DNA from: Paracoccus laeviglucosivorans | GTDB taxonomy: Bacteria; Pseudomonadota; Alphaproteobacteria; Rhodobacterales; Rhodobacteraceae | Length of the DNA stretch: 64,000 bases | NCBI RefSeq assembly: GCF_900182695.1 | Contig: NZ_FXTK01000003.1 | Span: 62,001 to 126,000, forward strand | Direction: 5' to 3' | Shown: positions 19,007-29,187 of the stretch, piece after piece | How the letters are laid out: every line of letters starts with the position of its first letter | How positions within the stretch are numbered: the stretch's first letter is position 1 | The notes under the pieces: model-generated | What the model was told of the DNA's origin: nothing | The model's database searches: none | The model's input: the letters and a program-made list of their open reading frames with translations, nothing else | Program-made: the position numbers and the translations under genes

Positions 19007-20548
19007 ATGAACGGTGTCATGACCACCAGCGGGGAAACCATCGAGCCATTCGGCCGCTCGCTTTTCGAACGGGCTTCGGAACGGGCGCTGAGCCGCGTGG
19101 GTGTGGTGGATGTCGGATCGAACTCGATCCGCATGGTGGTCTTTGACGGCGCCGCCCGCTCGCCCGCCTATTTCTACAACGAAAAGGTCATGGCGGGTCT
19201 GGGGCAGGGGCTGGCCACGACCGGCAAGCTGAACCCCGAAGGGGCGGTGCGCGGCATGATTGCGCTGAAACGCTTTGCGGCATTGGCCGAAGGCATGGGG
19301 ATCAAGCCCCTGACCTGCGTGGCGACCGCCGCCGTGCGCGAAGCCGAGGACGGCCCCGCCTTTCGCAAGGCCGTCGAAAAGGAAACCGGCCTGAAACTGT
19401 GGGTCATCGACGGCGAGGAAGAGGCCCGGCTTTCGGCACAGGGCGTCCTGCTGGGCTGGCCCGAAGCCAAAGGGTTGGTCTGCGACATCGGCGGCAACTC
19501 GATGGAGCTGGCCGAGCTGGAAAACGGCAAGGTCGGTCGGCGCATCACGACGCCGCTGGGCCCGTTCCGGCTGCAACAGATCAAGGGCGGCCAGTCCGGT
19601 CTGCGTGACCACATCCGCGAGATCCTGGACCAAGCCGCCGAAACGCTGGGCCGCGAACATGAGCAGATCTATCTGGTCGGCGGCTCATGGCGGGCGATTG
19701 CGCGGCTGGATATGGAGCGTTCATCCTATCCGATGACGGTGCTGCACGAATACCGCATGTCGTCGCAGGACGTGACGCAGACGGTCAAATGGATCGCGGG
19801 GCAGAACCTGTCGGAGTTGCGCAGCAAGCTGGACATCTCGGCCAGCCGGATGGACCTTGTGCCGCTGGCCAGCCAGGTGCTGCGGCAGCTGGTGCTGAGT
19901 TTCCGTCCGAAATCGCTGGCAGTATCGTCCTATGGCATCCGCGAGGGGCTGCTCTACGAACAGATGCCCGCCAGCCTGCGTTCGCGCGACCCGCTGCTGG
20001 AGGCGGCGCGGTTTTCCGAACGCCAGATGGCGCGGATGCCGGGGTTTGGCAAGCGGCTGTATCAGTTCCTTGAGCCGATCTACAAGAATGTCGGCCCGGA
20101 ACGCGACCGGCTGATCAAGGCCGCCTGTCTGCTGCATGACACGACATGGCGCACGCATCCCGATTATCGCGCGGATGCCTGTTTCGACAACGTGACACGC
20201 GCCAATATGGCGGCGCTGTCGCATCCCGAACGGGTGTTTCTGGGGCTGGCGCTGCTGCATCGCTACAAAAACAGCCGCGCGGGGTCGCCCATGGCACCGC
20301 TATTCGCACTGCTTTCTGAAAAGGAAATCGCCGATGCCGAGGTGCTGGGCAAGGCGATGCGATTCGGCGCCATGTTCTCGGTCAAGGATCCCGCCGAGGC
20401 TGGCGAACTGCATTTTTACCCCAAGAAGAAGATTCTTGAGCTGAAACTGACCAAAATCGGCACCGCGCTATTGGGTGAGGTGGCTGAATCGCGGTTCAAC
20501 ACGCTGGCCACGGCGCTGGATGCGCAACCTGTCATACGTGCAAGCTAG
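19007..20548 (+). CDS. ppx: Exopolyphosphatase / guanosine pentaphosphatase (Ppx/GppA)
   Basis: 513 residues. The actin-like ATPase fold begins GVVDVGSNSIRMVVFDG; CVATAAVREAEDGPAF and LVCDIGGNSMELAE are the other phosphate-binding loops; the C-terminal third is HD-like (ACLLHDTTWRTHPDYRAD). It processively releases phosphate from polyphosphate ends and may hydrolyse pppGpp. I chose ATG 19007, six bases after GAGG; an ATG at 18995 and a further upstream start are alternatives. Lies 68 bases after ppk1. Confidence 0.92.
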   Translation: MNGVMTTSGETIEPFGRSLFERASERALSRVGVVDVGSNSIRMVVFDGAARSPAYFYNEKVMAGLGQGLATTGKLNPEGAVRGMIALKRFAALAEGMGIKPLTCVATAAVREAEDGPAFRKAVEKETGLKLWVIDGEEEARLSAQGVLLGWPEAKGLVCDIGGNSMELAELENGKVGRRITTPLGPFRLQQIKGGQSGLRDHIREILDQAAETLGREHEQIYLVGGSWRAIARLDMERSSYPMTVLHEYRMSSQDVTQTVKWIAGQNLSELRSKLDISASRMDLVPLASQVLRQLVLSFRPKSLAVSSYGIREGLLYEQMPASLRSRDPLLEAARFSERQMARMPGFGKRLYQFLEPIYKNVGPERDRLIKAACLLHDTTWRTHPDYRADACFDNVTRANMAALSHPERVFLGLALLHRYKNSRAGSPMAPLFALLSEKEIADAEVLGKAMRFGAMFSVKDPAEAGELHFYPKKKILELKLTKIGTALLGEVAESRFNTLATALDAQPVIRAS

Positions 20549-20696
20549 GCCAGTTCGCCTATGGATAGAAAAATCTGACTATTCCGTCAGGTCAGTCATT
20601 CGGACCCTTCCAAGTCCCCGGCATGTCTTGAACAATACAACCCAGCGGAGGTTTTCCGCGACCGGGCGGCCCTGTTTCGGGCAGGCCCAGACAGGG

Positions 20697-20723
20697 ACCG
20701 GTAGGTTATTTTAACCGGTTTTT
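20697..20723 (+). terminator. Possible weak terminator downstream of ppx
   Basis: Two ACCGGT hexamers (20697-20702 and 20714-20719) can pair, or alternatively GGTTA pairs with TAACC. A run of four to five T follows. The stem is short, so support is limited. Confidence 0.35.
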
Positions 20724-20777
20724 CAGGTAGTTGTTTCCAATCTGCCGGTCCCGTCAACTTTGCCGAAAAAAGTGGGG

Positions 20778-21827
20778 TCAAGCGCCCCAACTACGTTCAA
20801 GAACGCTGATCCAGTTCTTCCATGCGATCTTCTCGGTCAGTTCCTGACCATAGCCGTGATCCAGCATGGCTTGGGTCAGGTTTTGCAGCTTTCCGGCGTC
20901 GGACAGGTCATCGGGCATCTGCGCACCGTCGAAATCCGAACCCAGTGCCACGCCGTCTTCGCCCAGATGGGTCAGCAGATGGTCAAGATGGCGCAGGATC
21001 ACCTCGAACCCGTGCATCGGATCGCGGCGGCCTTTGGGGTGCAGGAAGCCCACGGCATAGTTCAGGCCGACCAGCCCCCTGCTTTCGCCGATGACCTGCA
21101 ACTGTCGGTCGGTCAGGTTGCGCGAACTGGGCGCAACCGCATGGGCGCAGCTATGGCTGGCAACCAGCGGGGCATCCGACAGGGCAGCGATGTCATCAAA
21201 GCCCTTTTCGTTCAGGTGCGACAGGTCCAGCATGATGCGCAGCTGGTTGCATTCGCGGACCAGCGCGCGCCCCTCGGCCGTCAGGCCCGGTCCGGTATCG
21301 GGCGAGGCGGGGAATGCAAACGGCACGCCGTGGGCATAACGGGTGGGCCGCGACCAGACGGGCCCCAGCGAACGCAGACCCATCGCGTGCCAGACATGCA
21401 GTGCGTCCAGATCGGCGATAGGCTCGGCGCCCTCGATATGCAGGATGGCGGCGATGCGGCCAGCGGCAATGGTTTCGCGGATCTGGGCCGCCGTCTTGCA
21501 GATCGTCAGGCTGCCCGTCCGCTCCATCGCCATCAGTTGCCCGGCCTGCGCCAATGCATGGGGCAGGGCGTCGGCCGCCAGCACCTCATCGGGCAAGGGC
21601 AGGACAAAGGGCGGGTTGGCTTTCAGGACGGCGGCCAGCGCATCGTCATCGCCGGCGGGCGAGGGCGTCCAGATCGCGAAAAAACCGCCGACCATGCCGC
21701 CCGCCTGCATCCGTGGCAGGTCCATATGGCCCTTGCCGTCGCCCGACAGCCACAGCCGGTCGCGCGCATTGCCCGCCTCGACCATGCGTTGCAGAAAATC
21801 GTTATGGCCATCGAAAACCGGAATCAT
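20778..21827 (-). CDS. Membrane dipeptidase, peptidase family M19
   Basis: 349 residues with the amidohydrolase barrel of renal-type dipeptidases. The metal motif is at the N terminus (FDGHNDF, His8 and Asp10). HIEGAEPI supplies the bridging glutamate; MLDLSHL and ASHSCAHAV carry the later histidines; GSDFDGAQMP is the conserved C-terminal Asp. It hydrolyses dipeptides, in some members D-amino-acid-containing ones. No signal peptide, so cytosolic. Monocistronic, convergent with ppx. Confidence 0.9.
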   Translation of the reverse strand: MIPVFDGHNDFLQRMVEAGNARDRLWLSGDGKGHMDLPRMQAGGMVGGFFAIWTPSPAGDDDALAAVLKANPPFVLPLPDEVLAADALPHALAQAGQLMAMERTGSLTICKTAAQIRETIAAGRIAAILHIEGAEPIADLDALHVWHAMGLRSLGPVWSRPTRYAHGVPFAFPASPDTGPGLTAEGRALVRECNQLRIMLDLSHLNEKGFDDIAALSDAPLVASHSCAHAVAPSSRNLTDRQLQVIGESRGLVGLNYAVGFLHPKGRRDPMHGFEVILRHLDHLLTHLGEDGVALGSDFDGAQMPDDLSDAGKLQNLTQAMLDHGYGQELTEKIAWKNWISVLERSWGA

Positions 21828-21940
21828 CTGGCATCCCCTTGTCGTTCAGACGCGCACCATGCGCCCCTTACGAAAGACCTTCAACCGCCGCGCGTCCGGT
21901 GTATCCTGATCTTGAAGAGCCAGGCAGGAGGAGCCAAGCA

Positions 21941-22264
21941 ATGACGCAAATCGCCAAGGATTTTCAGGGCCAGACCGTGATCTGCACGTTCGAGGTGACG
22001 CCCGGTTCCGCCCATGACGTGCTGGACGCGCTGGCCGAGGCCTACGATCAGGTGATCCGCCGCCAGCCCGGCTATATCTCGGGGGCGGTACATCTGAACG
22101 ACGCGCAGACCCGTATCGCCACCTATTCGCAATGGCAGGATCGTCGCGATTATCAGGCCATGCTGCGCACCGCCGAGATGCGCGAAAGAAACCGCGCCAT
22201 CCATGCCATGTGCCGCCATTTCGAGCCGGTGATGTATGAGGTGATCGACACTTGGCAAAGCTAG
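21941..22264 (+). CDS. Antibiotic biosynthesis monooxygenase (ABM) domain protein
   Basis: A 107-residue dimeric ferredoxin-like fold protein. The pattern VICTFEVTPGSAHDVLDAL and QPGYISGAVHLNDAQTRIATYSQW (split across the fold) is typical of ABM/DUF4188-like small monooxygenases or heme-degrading relatives. No cofactor-binding residue can be assigned. ATG 21941 follows a strong GGAGGAG. Precedes an orphan parA by 78 bases. Confidence 0.72.
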   Translation: MTQIAKDFQGQTVICTFEVTPGSAHDVLDALAEAYDQVIRRQPGYISGAVHLNDAQTRIATYSQWQDRRDYQAMLRTAEMRERNRAIHAMCRHFEPVMYEVIDTWQS

Positions 22265-22342
22265 GCCGATCACACACGAATAGCTGGTGCATTGCCCGGC
22301 GCTTGGCCCTAACCTGCCCATCAAAGCAGGAAAGGGGCAGGC

Positions 22343-22978
22343 ATGGCAGGACGCATCATCACTGTGGCGCAGCAAAAGGGCGGATCGGGCAAAACGACGG
22401 TCGCAGTGAACCTTGCCGTCTCGCTTTTGCGTCAGGGACATAGCGTCGCGCTGCTGGATACCGACCCGCAGGGCAGCATGGGCCGCTGGTTCATGGAGCG
22501 TCTTGAGCGTCTGGGCGAGAATGAGGGGCTGGAGTTCAGCACCTCATCCGCGTGGGGGGCCAGTTACGAATCGGAAAAGCTGAAGAAACGCTTCGATTAC
22601 GTGATCATCGACACGCCGCCCAAGATCGACAGCGATCTGCGCCCCGCCTTGCGTGTGGCTGATCTGGTCGTGGTGCCGGTCGCCACCAGCCATGTGGACC
22701 TGTGGGCAACCGAAGGCGTGCTGGATCTGGCCCGGCGCGAGAAATGCGATACGCTGATCATCCTGAACCGCACGCGGCCCAATACCCGCCTTGCCGCTGA
22801 AATCGCAGAAAAGGCCGAAGAGCTGGGGGCCGAGGTCGCGGTGGCGCAGCTGGCCAACCGTGTCGTCTATGCTGAAACGTTGGGGCAGGGTCTGGGCGCG
22901 GCCGATCCGGGGCGCAATCCCACGGCACGGGCCGAAATCGACACGCTGACGCGCGAAGTCCTGACTTGGCTGCCCTGA
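22343..22978 (+). CDS. Orphan ParA/MinD-family ATPase
   Basis: 211 residues. Deviant Walker A QQKGGSGKTTVAVNLA at the N terminus, DTDPQGSMGRW as switch I, VIIDTPPKIDSD as Walker B. It is shorter than chromosomal ParA and has no N-terminal DNA-binding helix-turn-helix. No ParB gene or obvious parS sites lie nearby, so it may position a protein complex or small cargo rather than DNA, as other orphan ParA proteins do. AGG-rich ribosome site (GGGGCAGGC) precedes ATG. Confidence 0.85.
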   Translation: MAGRIITVAQQKGGSGKTTVAVNLAVSLLRQGHSVALLDTDPQGSMGRWFMERLERLGENEGLEFSTSSAWGASYESEKLKKRFDYVIIDTPPKIDSDLRPALRVADLVVVPVATSHVDLWATEGVLDLARREKCDTLIILNRTRPNTRLAAEIAEKAEELGAEVAVAQLANRVVYAETLGQGLGAADPGRNPTARAEIDTLTREVLTWLP

Positions 22979-23003
22979 AAAACGGCAAATTATCGCCGTT
23001 TCC
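22979..23003 (+). terminator. Short hairpin after the orphan parA gene
   Basis: AAACGGC (22980-22986) pairs with GCCGTTT (22995-23001) around an eight-base loop, directly after the parA stop. The U-run is short, so termination may be partial. Confidence 0.4.
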
Positions 23004-23078
23004 GTAAAAAGCTGCGGGAACCCGGAAACATTTGCGGTGACGTAGCGTTCTCGCAGCATAACGCTGGGAGAGAGAGCT

Positions 23079-23365
23079 ATGAAACGTCTTATTCCTGTCG
23101 TGGTGATGCTGCCGCTGCTCGCCTCTGCCTGCGTGCCCGAGGCGCCTGCCACCGACCCCATTGAGCCGCCGCCCGTCGCCAACGATACCTGCGGCGCAAA
23201 CGCCTATCTGCCGCTGATCGGTCAGCAGACGCCGAACATCTCGGTGCCTGCCAACAAGGCATATCGCAGCTACAAGACAGGCGATCCGGTCACGATGGAT
23301 TTCAACGCGAACCGCCTGAACTTTGAACATGACAAAACCGGCAAGCTGGTCCGCGTCAGCTGCGG

Positions 23366-23369
<4 letters not shown>
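23079..23369 (+). CDS. I78-family peptidase inhibitor lipoprotein
   Basis: 96 residues. A lipoprotein signal peptide ends in LASAC (Cys18), so it is lipidated in the periplasm. The mature part matches I78 inhibitors: [14 protein letters not shown], the [20 protein letters not shown] segment and a closing RLNFEHD...VRVSCG, with two conserved cysteines. Such proteins inhibit serine proteases. Good ribosome site GGGAGAGAG before ATG. Convergent with uvrB, sharing four bases at the stops. Confidence 0.85.
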
Positions 23370-25552
<2,183 letters not shown>

Positions 25553-25690
25553 GGTTTCACCTTTGTTCCCGTTCTGAATCTGGCGCATTCGTCCAAGGAT
25601 GCAACCCCCATGACGCGATTTGCGTTCAGGCTTGCACCGCAGCCCGGCTTGGATGATAACGCAGCCAAGCAAGAACAGAGGGTTCCCGCC

Positions 25691-26002
25691 ATGCGAGTCC
25701 GTATCTATCAGCCCGCCCGCAACGCCATGCAATCGGGCACCGCACGCAGCAAGGAATGGCTGCTGGTGTTTCCCGCCGCAGATGCCCGCGAAATCGACCC
25801 GCTGATGGGCTGGACCAGCAGCGATGACACGCAAAGTCAGGTCAAGCTGCGCTTTGACAGCCGCAAGCAGGCCGAAGATTACGCCCGCGAAAAAGGTCTG
25901 GATTACGAAGTGGTTGAGCCTCGTGCCCGCGCCGCCAATGTCCGCACCCGTGGTTATGGTGAAAACTTCGCGACTGACCGTCGCGCGCCTTGGACACATT
26001 GA
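25691..26002 (+). CDS. NADH dehydrogenase accessory subunit, NDUFS4 (18 kDa) homologue
   Basis: 103 residues matching the ETC complex I subunit conserved region: [20 protein letters not shown], then [16 protein letters not shown] and [20 protein letters not shown]. This is the supernumerary subunit found in alphaproteobacterial and mitochondrial complex I, associated with the N module on the cytoplasmic arm. It is encoded away from the nuo operon. ATG 25691 follows AGAGGG. Divergent from uvrB. Confidence 0.9.
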   Translation: MRVRIYQPARNAMQSGTARSKEWLLVFPAADAREIDPLMGWTSSDDTQSQVKLRFDSRKQAEDYAREKGLDYEVVEPRARAANVRTRGYGENFATDRRAPWTH

Positions 26003-26026
26003 TCTGGCGTTCAGCGCAGGATTTGG

Positions 26027-26060
26027 ATGGCCGGTGCCGATGCGCCGGCCATTTTCGTTT
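26027..26060 (+). terminator. Rho-independent terminator after NDUFS4-like gene
   Basis: An 11-base stem (26027-26037 with 26042-26052, one G-U pair) with a CGAT loop is followed by TTTTCGTTT. Placed 25 bases after the stop codon. Confidence 0.75.
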
Positions 26061-26165
26061 GCGCAGGGAATAATCTTTCCCTAACAGCCCAAATAAAACA
26101 CGTCTTGAATTGTCGTGTTTTGGGGCAACCCATGCCAGAATGCTCCTGAAGCAAGGAGATTCGGC

Positions 26166-26885
26166 ATGTCGCAAGATTGTCCCAACCTTCGCATTTTTGG
26201 CCCCGCCGATGGTCCCGTGGCGCAGCGCACGGCGTTGCTGCTGGCGCTGCGCGGGCAAAGCCCGTCATGGCAGTTTCGCGTGTCGCGCAACCGGCTGGTC
26301 GTCACGACGGCCAAAGGCGTGCTGCATATCGTCGAAGACGGTGCGGCCATGCTGGAACTGATCGAGGAGTTGCATCCCGACCAGCCACTGCATCCGACCC
26401 AACCGCAGCAGCGCGCCCGTCACCGCGAAATCATTGCGCTGGCCTTTAACGCGCAGGCTGAGTTTATGGGGGTGACGCGGGCGATTAACCTGCGCGATCT
26501 GGATATTGCCGTCTACAAGCTGCGCGAGACTTTGGCCACGATTGACGCTGCGCTAGGGCAAGCGCCCCTGCGCGTCATGTCCAACGCCGATGCGGCGCTG
26601 CTGCCCGTGCTGTGGCGCGCCGCGTTGCTGGACCGTCGCTGTCAGGCGCATCTTTTGGACGGGTTCCCTGCGCTGATCGCATATCTGCGCGACAGGTTGT
26701 CCGATGAACGGGTGCGCAGGATCTTCGGCCGTGGTGCAGCCATACGTTATTTGGCCGCGCTACAGGCCGGGCGGGCTGTCGTCGCCCATGATGACGTGCG
26801 CGAGGACTGGACTGCGCTGATCGACGACAGCAAATGCCGCGCCCGTCTTGTTCCGCTAAGCGAAAATGCCGTTGGCCTGAGATAG
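26166..26885 (+). CDS. Glutathione S-transferase-like protein
   Basis: 239 residues. The N-terminal ~75 residues have a degenerate thioredoxin-like GST domain ending in the typical IEELHPDQPLHPTQPQQRARHRE linker; the rest is helical. The canonical N-terminal catalytic Ser/Tyr/Cys motif is not evident, so enzyme activity is doubtful. ATG 26166 follows AAGGAG; the open frame extends 51 bases upstream without support. Monocistronic, upstream of tRNA-Gln on the opposite strand. Confidence 0.6.
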   Translation: MSQDCPNLRIFGPADGPVAQRTALLLALRGQSPSWQFRVSRNRLVVTTAKGVLHIVEDGAAMLELIEELHPDQPLHPTQPQQRARHREIIALAFNAQAEFMGVTRAINLRDLDIAVYKLRETLATIDAALGQAPLRVMSNADAALLPVLWRAALLDRRCQAHLLDGFPALIAYLRDRLSDERVRRIFGRGAAIRYLAALQAGRAVVAHDDVREDWTALIDDSKCRARLVPLSENAVGLR

Positions 26886-26962
26886 GAAGTCACCCGGAAA
26901 CGACGATTGAAGCAACGCGAAGTATCACGGTATTTTCTTGCTACTTCAGGGGGATACAGACT

Positions 26963-27037
26963 TGGCTGGGGCGGTAGGATTCGAACCTACGGTACACGGT
27001 ACCAAAAACCGTTGCCTTACCACTTGGCCACGCCCCA
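26963..27037 (-). tRNA. tRNA-Gln (anticodon TTG)
   Basis: 75 nt on the minus strand with encoded CCA. Acceptor stem TGGGGCG / CGCCCCA, D-arm GCC-GGC, anticodon stem ACGGT/ACCGT with loop TTTTGGT (TTG at 34-36), T-arm with GTTCGAATC. All arms pair. The U1:A72 acceptor pair is usual for tRNA-Gln. Confidence 0.96.
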
Positions 27038-27133
27038 ACTCTGTGGAGGCGTATCTATCCAAGCGCGCTGGGGGGTGCAAGGGGATTTCTGAAAAATCTT
27101 GTGGGCAGATTTACAGACGGTTAAGTCGCCCGC

Positions 27134-28351
27134 ATGGAACAGGTGGACACGATCATTTTGGGCGCTGGCGCGGCAGGCATGTTCTGCGCCGGATCTATAC
27201 TGAACATAGCCGGCACAGCGGGGCATCGCGTGCTGGTTGTCGATCATGCGCGCGCGCCGGGGGAAAAGATCCGCATTTCGGGCGGGGGCAGGTCGAATTT
27301 CACAAACCTTGCGACGCAGCGCGAACGCTTCCTGTCGGACAATCCGCGCTTCTGCGCCTCGGCCCTGTCGGGCTATCGGGCCGAGGATTTCGTGGCCCTG
27401 GTCGATGGGGCGGGAATCGCGTGGCATGAAAAGACGCTGGGGCAACTTTTCTGCGATGGCAGCGCGCGTCAGATCGTCGATATGCTGCTGAACCGGATGC
27501 GCGACGCGGACCTGTGGCTGGATACCTCGATCCATTCGGTCGAGGCGCGGGCGGACGGCTATCTGGTCGCGACCAGCCGTGGCGCGGTGCTGGCGCGCAA
27601 TTGCGTGGTGGCTACGGGCGGGCGCTCGATCCCCAAAATGGGCGCAACGGGCTTTGGCTATGATCTGGCGCGGCAATTCGGCTTGCGCATGGTCGAACCG
27701 CGGGCAGGGCTGGTTCCTTTGACCTTTGCCGCGCAGGATCTTGACCTGTGCCGCCCCCTTGCCGGTCTGTCGGTCGAGGCGGTGGTCAGTCACGGCCACG
27801 GCAAATCCGCGACACGGTTCCGGGACGGGCTGCTGTTCACGCATCGCGGGCTGTCCGGTCCGGCGATCCTGCAAATCTCCAGCTTTTGGCATCCCGGCGA
27901 GGAGATCACCGTCGATCTGGCGCCTGACATCGACATCGCAGCCCAGATGCGGGAACAGCGCGGCAAGGCGGGGCGCATGGCGATCTCAACCGCGCTGGCG
28001 CGACTGATCCCGGCGCGGCTTGCGGATGCGATTGTGGCGGAACTGGGCTTGGACGGCGCAAGGCTGGCCGATCAGGCCAATCCTGTGCTGGAACGGCTGG
28101 CCGCACGGGTCAATCGCTGGCAATTGCGGCCCGTCGGGTCCGAAGGTTGGCGCACGGCCGAGGTGACGGTGGGCGGCGTCGATTGCCGCGGCCTGAACGC
28201 CCGTGACATGCAATCGCGCGACGTGCCGGGTCTGTATTTCATCGGCGAAGTGGTCGATGTGACCGGCTGGCTGGGCGGCTATAACTTTCAATGGGCATGG
28301 GCCTCGGCCCACGCAGCGGCGCGGGGCATCGTCGCGACACCCCGCGGCTGA
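27134..28351 (+). CDS. HI0933/BaiN-type FAD-dependent oxidoreductase
   Basis: A 405-residue flavoprotein. N-terminal dinucleotide fold (IILGAGAAGMFCAG), then the family signature KIRISGGGRSNFTN, VVATGGRSIPKMGATGFGYDLA, and C-terminal GLYFIGEVVDVTGWLGGYNFQWAWASA. The family is widespread and largely uncharacterised, with BaiN acting on enoate-type bonds. This one falls in the subgroup often called flavo_PP4765. Monocistronic and convergent with kdsA, two bases apart. Confidence 0.9.
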   Translation: MEQVDTIILGAGAAGMFCAGSILNIAGTAGHRVLVVDHARAPGEKIRISGGGRSNFTNLATQRERFLSDNPRFCASALSGYRAEDFVALVDGAGIAWHEKTLGQLFCDGSARQIVDMLLNRMRDADLWLDTSIHSVEARADGYLVATSRGAVLARNCVVATGGRSIPKMGATGFGYDLARQFGLRMVEPRAGLVPLTFAAQDLDLCRPLAGLSVEAVVSHGHGKSATRFRDGLLFTHRGLSGPAILQISSFWHPGEEITVDLAPDIDIAAQMREQRGKAGRMAISTALARLIPARLADAIVAELGLDGARLADQANPVLERLAARVNRWQLRPVGSEGWRTAEVTVGGVDCRGLNARDMQSRDVPGLYFIGEVVDVTGWLGGYNFQWAWASAHAAARGIVATPRG

Positions 28352-28353
28352 AT

Positions 28354-29187
28354 TCAGCCCATCACCGGATCGGATTTTGCCAACTGGTCGAACCGCATAA
28401 GCGAGGCGATCAGGTCCGGCATCTTGTCCAGATAGATCATGTTCGGCCCGTCCGAAGGCGCGTGATCTGGGTCCTGATGCGTCTCGATAAAGACGCCGGC
28501 CACGCCCAGCGACACAGCGGCCCGCGCCATGACCGGCGCATATTCCCGCTGCCCGCCCGAGGAGCCGCCCTGACCGCCGGGCTGCTGCACCGAATGGGTG
28601 GCGTCCATGATGACCGGATAGCCGGTCTGCGCCATGATCGGCAGGCTGCGCATGTCGGCGACCAGCGTGTTATAGCCAAAGCTCGCGCCGCGTTCGGTCA
28701 GAAGGATCCGCTCATTCCCGGTCGATGCAACCTTGTCGGCGACGTTGGGCATGTCCCAGGGCGCTAGGAACTGGCCCTTCTTGATATTGACCACCGCCCC
28801 TGTTTCGCCCGCCGCCAGCAACAGATCGGTCTGGCGCGACAGGAATGCCGGGATCTGGATGATGTCCACGACCGCGCCCGCCGCGCGGGCCTGTTCGATA
28901 TCATGGATGTCGGTCAGGACCGGGCAACCGATGCGGTCACGCACCTCCTCCAGCATTCGCAGACCTTCATTCATGCCGATCCCGCGCTTGCCCGAAAGCG
29001 AGGTGCGGTTGGCCTTGTCGTAGCTGGCTTTGAAGATGAAGCCCGCGCCCGATGCCGCGCAGGCCTTGGCCAGCTTTTCAGCGATCATCAGGGCGTGGTC
29101 CAGCGTCTCAAGCTGGCAGGGTCCTGCGATCAGGACCAAGGGAAGGTCGTTGCCGAATGTGACGTTGCGGACCTGGACGTGTTTCAT
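28354..29187 (-). CDS. kdsA: 3-deoxy-8-phosphooctulonate (KDO-8-P) synthase
   Basis: A 277-residue class I/II DAHP-fold aldolase condensing phosphoenolpyruvate with arabinose 5-phosphate. Visible motifs are LIAGPCQLET, FKASYDKANRTS, GCPVLTDIHD, QIPAFLSRQTDL and IMDATHSVQQPGG. The residue after KASYDK is Ala-Asn as in metal-independent enzymes (N in place of Cys, not verified by alignment). It sits at the end of the kpsT-kpsE-kdsA set, overlapping kpsE by four bases, consistent with supplying KDO for the capsule lipid linker or LPS core. Confidence 0.95.
   Translation of the reverse strand: MKHVQVRNVTFGNDLPLVLIAGPCQLETLDHALMIAEKLAKACAASGAGFIFKASYDKANRTSLSGKRGIGMNEGLRMLEEVRDRIGCPVLTDIHDIEQARAAGAVVDIIQIPAFLSRQTDLLLAAGETGAVVNIKKGQFLAPWDMPNVADKVASTGNERILLTERGASFGYNTLVADMRSLPIMAQTGYPVIMDATHSVQQPGGQGGSSGGQREYAPVMARAAVSLGVAGVFIETHQDPDHAPSDGPNMIYLDKMPDLIASLMRFDQLAKSDPVMG

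Noticed and set aside
28360..28375. GCTGAATTCAGC palindrome at the BaiN-kdsA junction
   Set aside because: Short self-complementary sequence with no T-run; too little to call a terminator.
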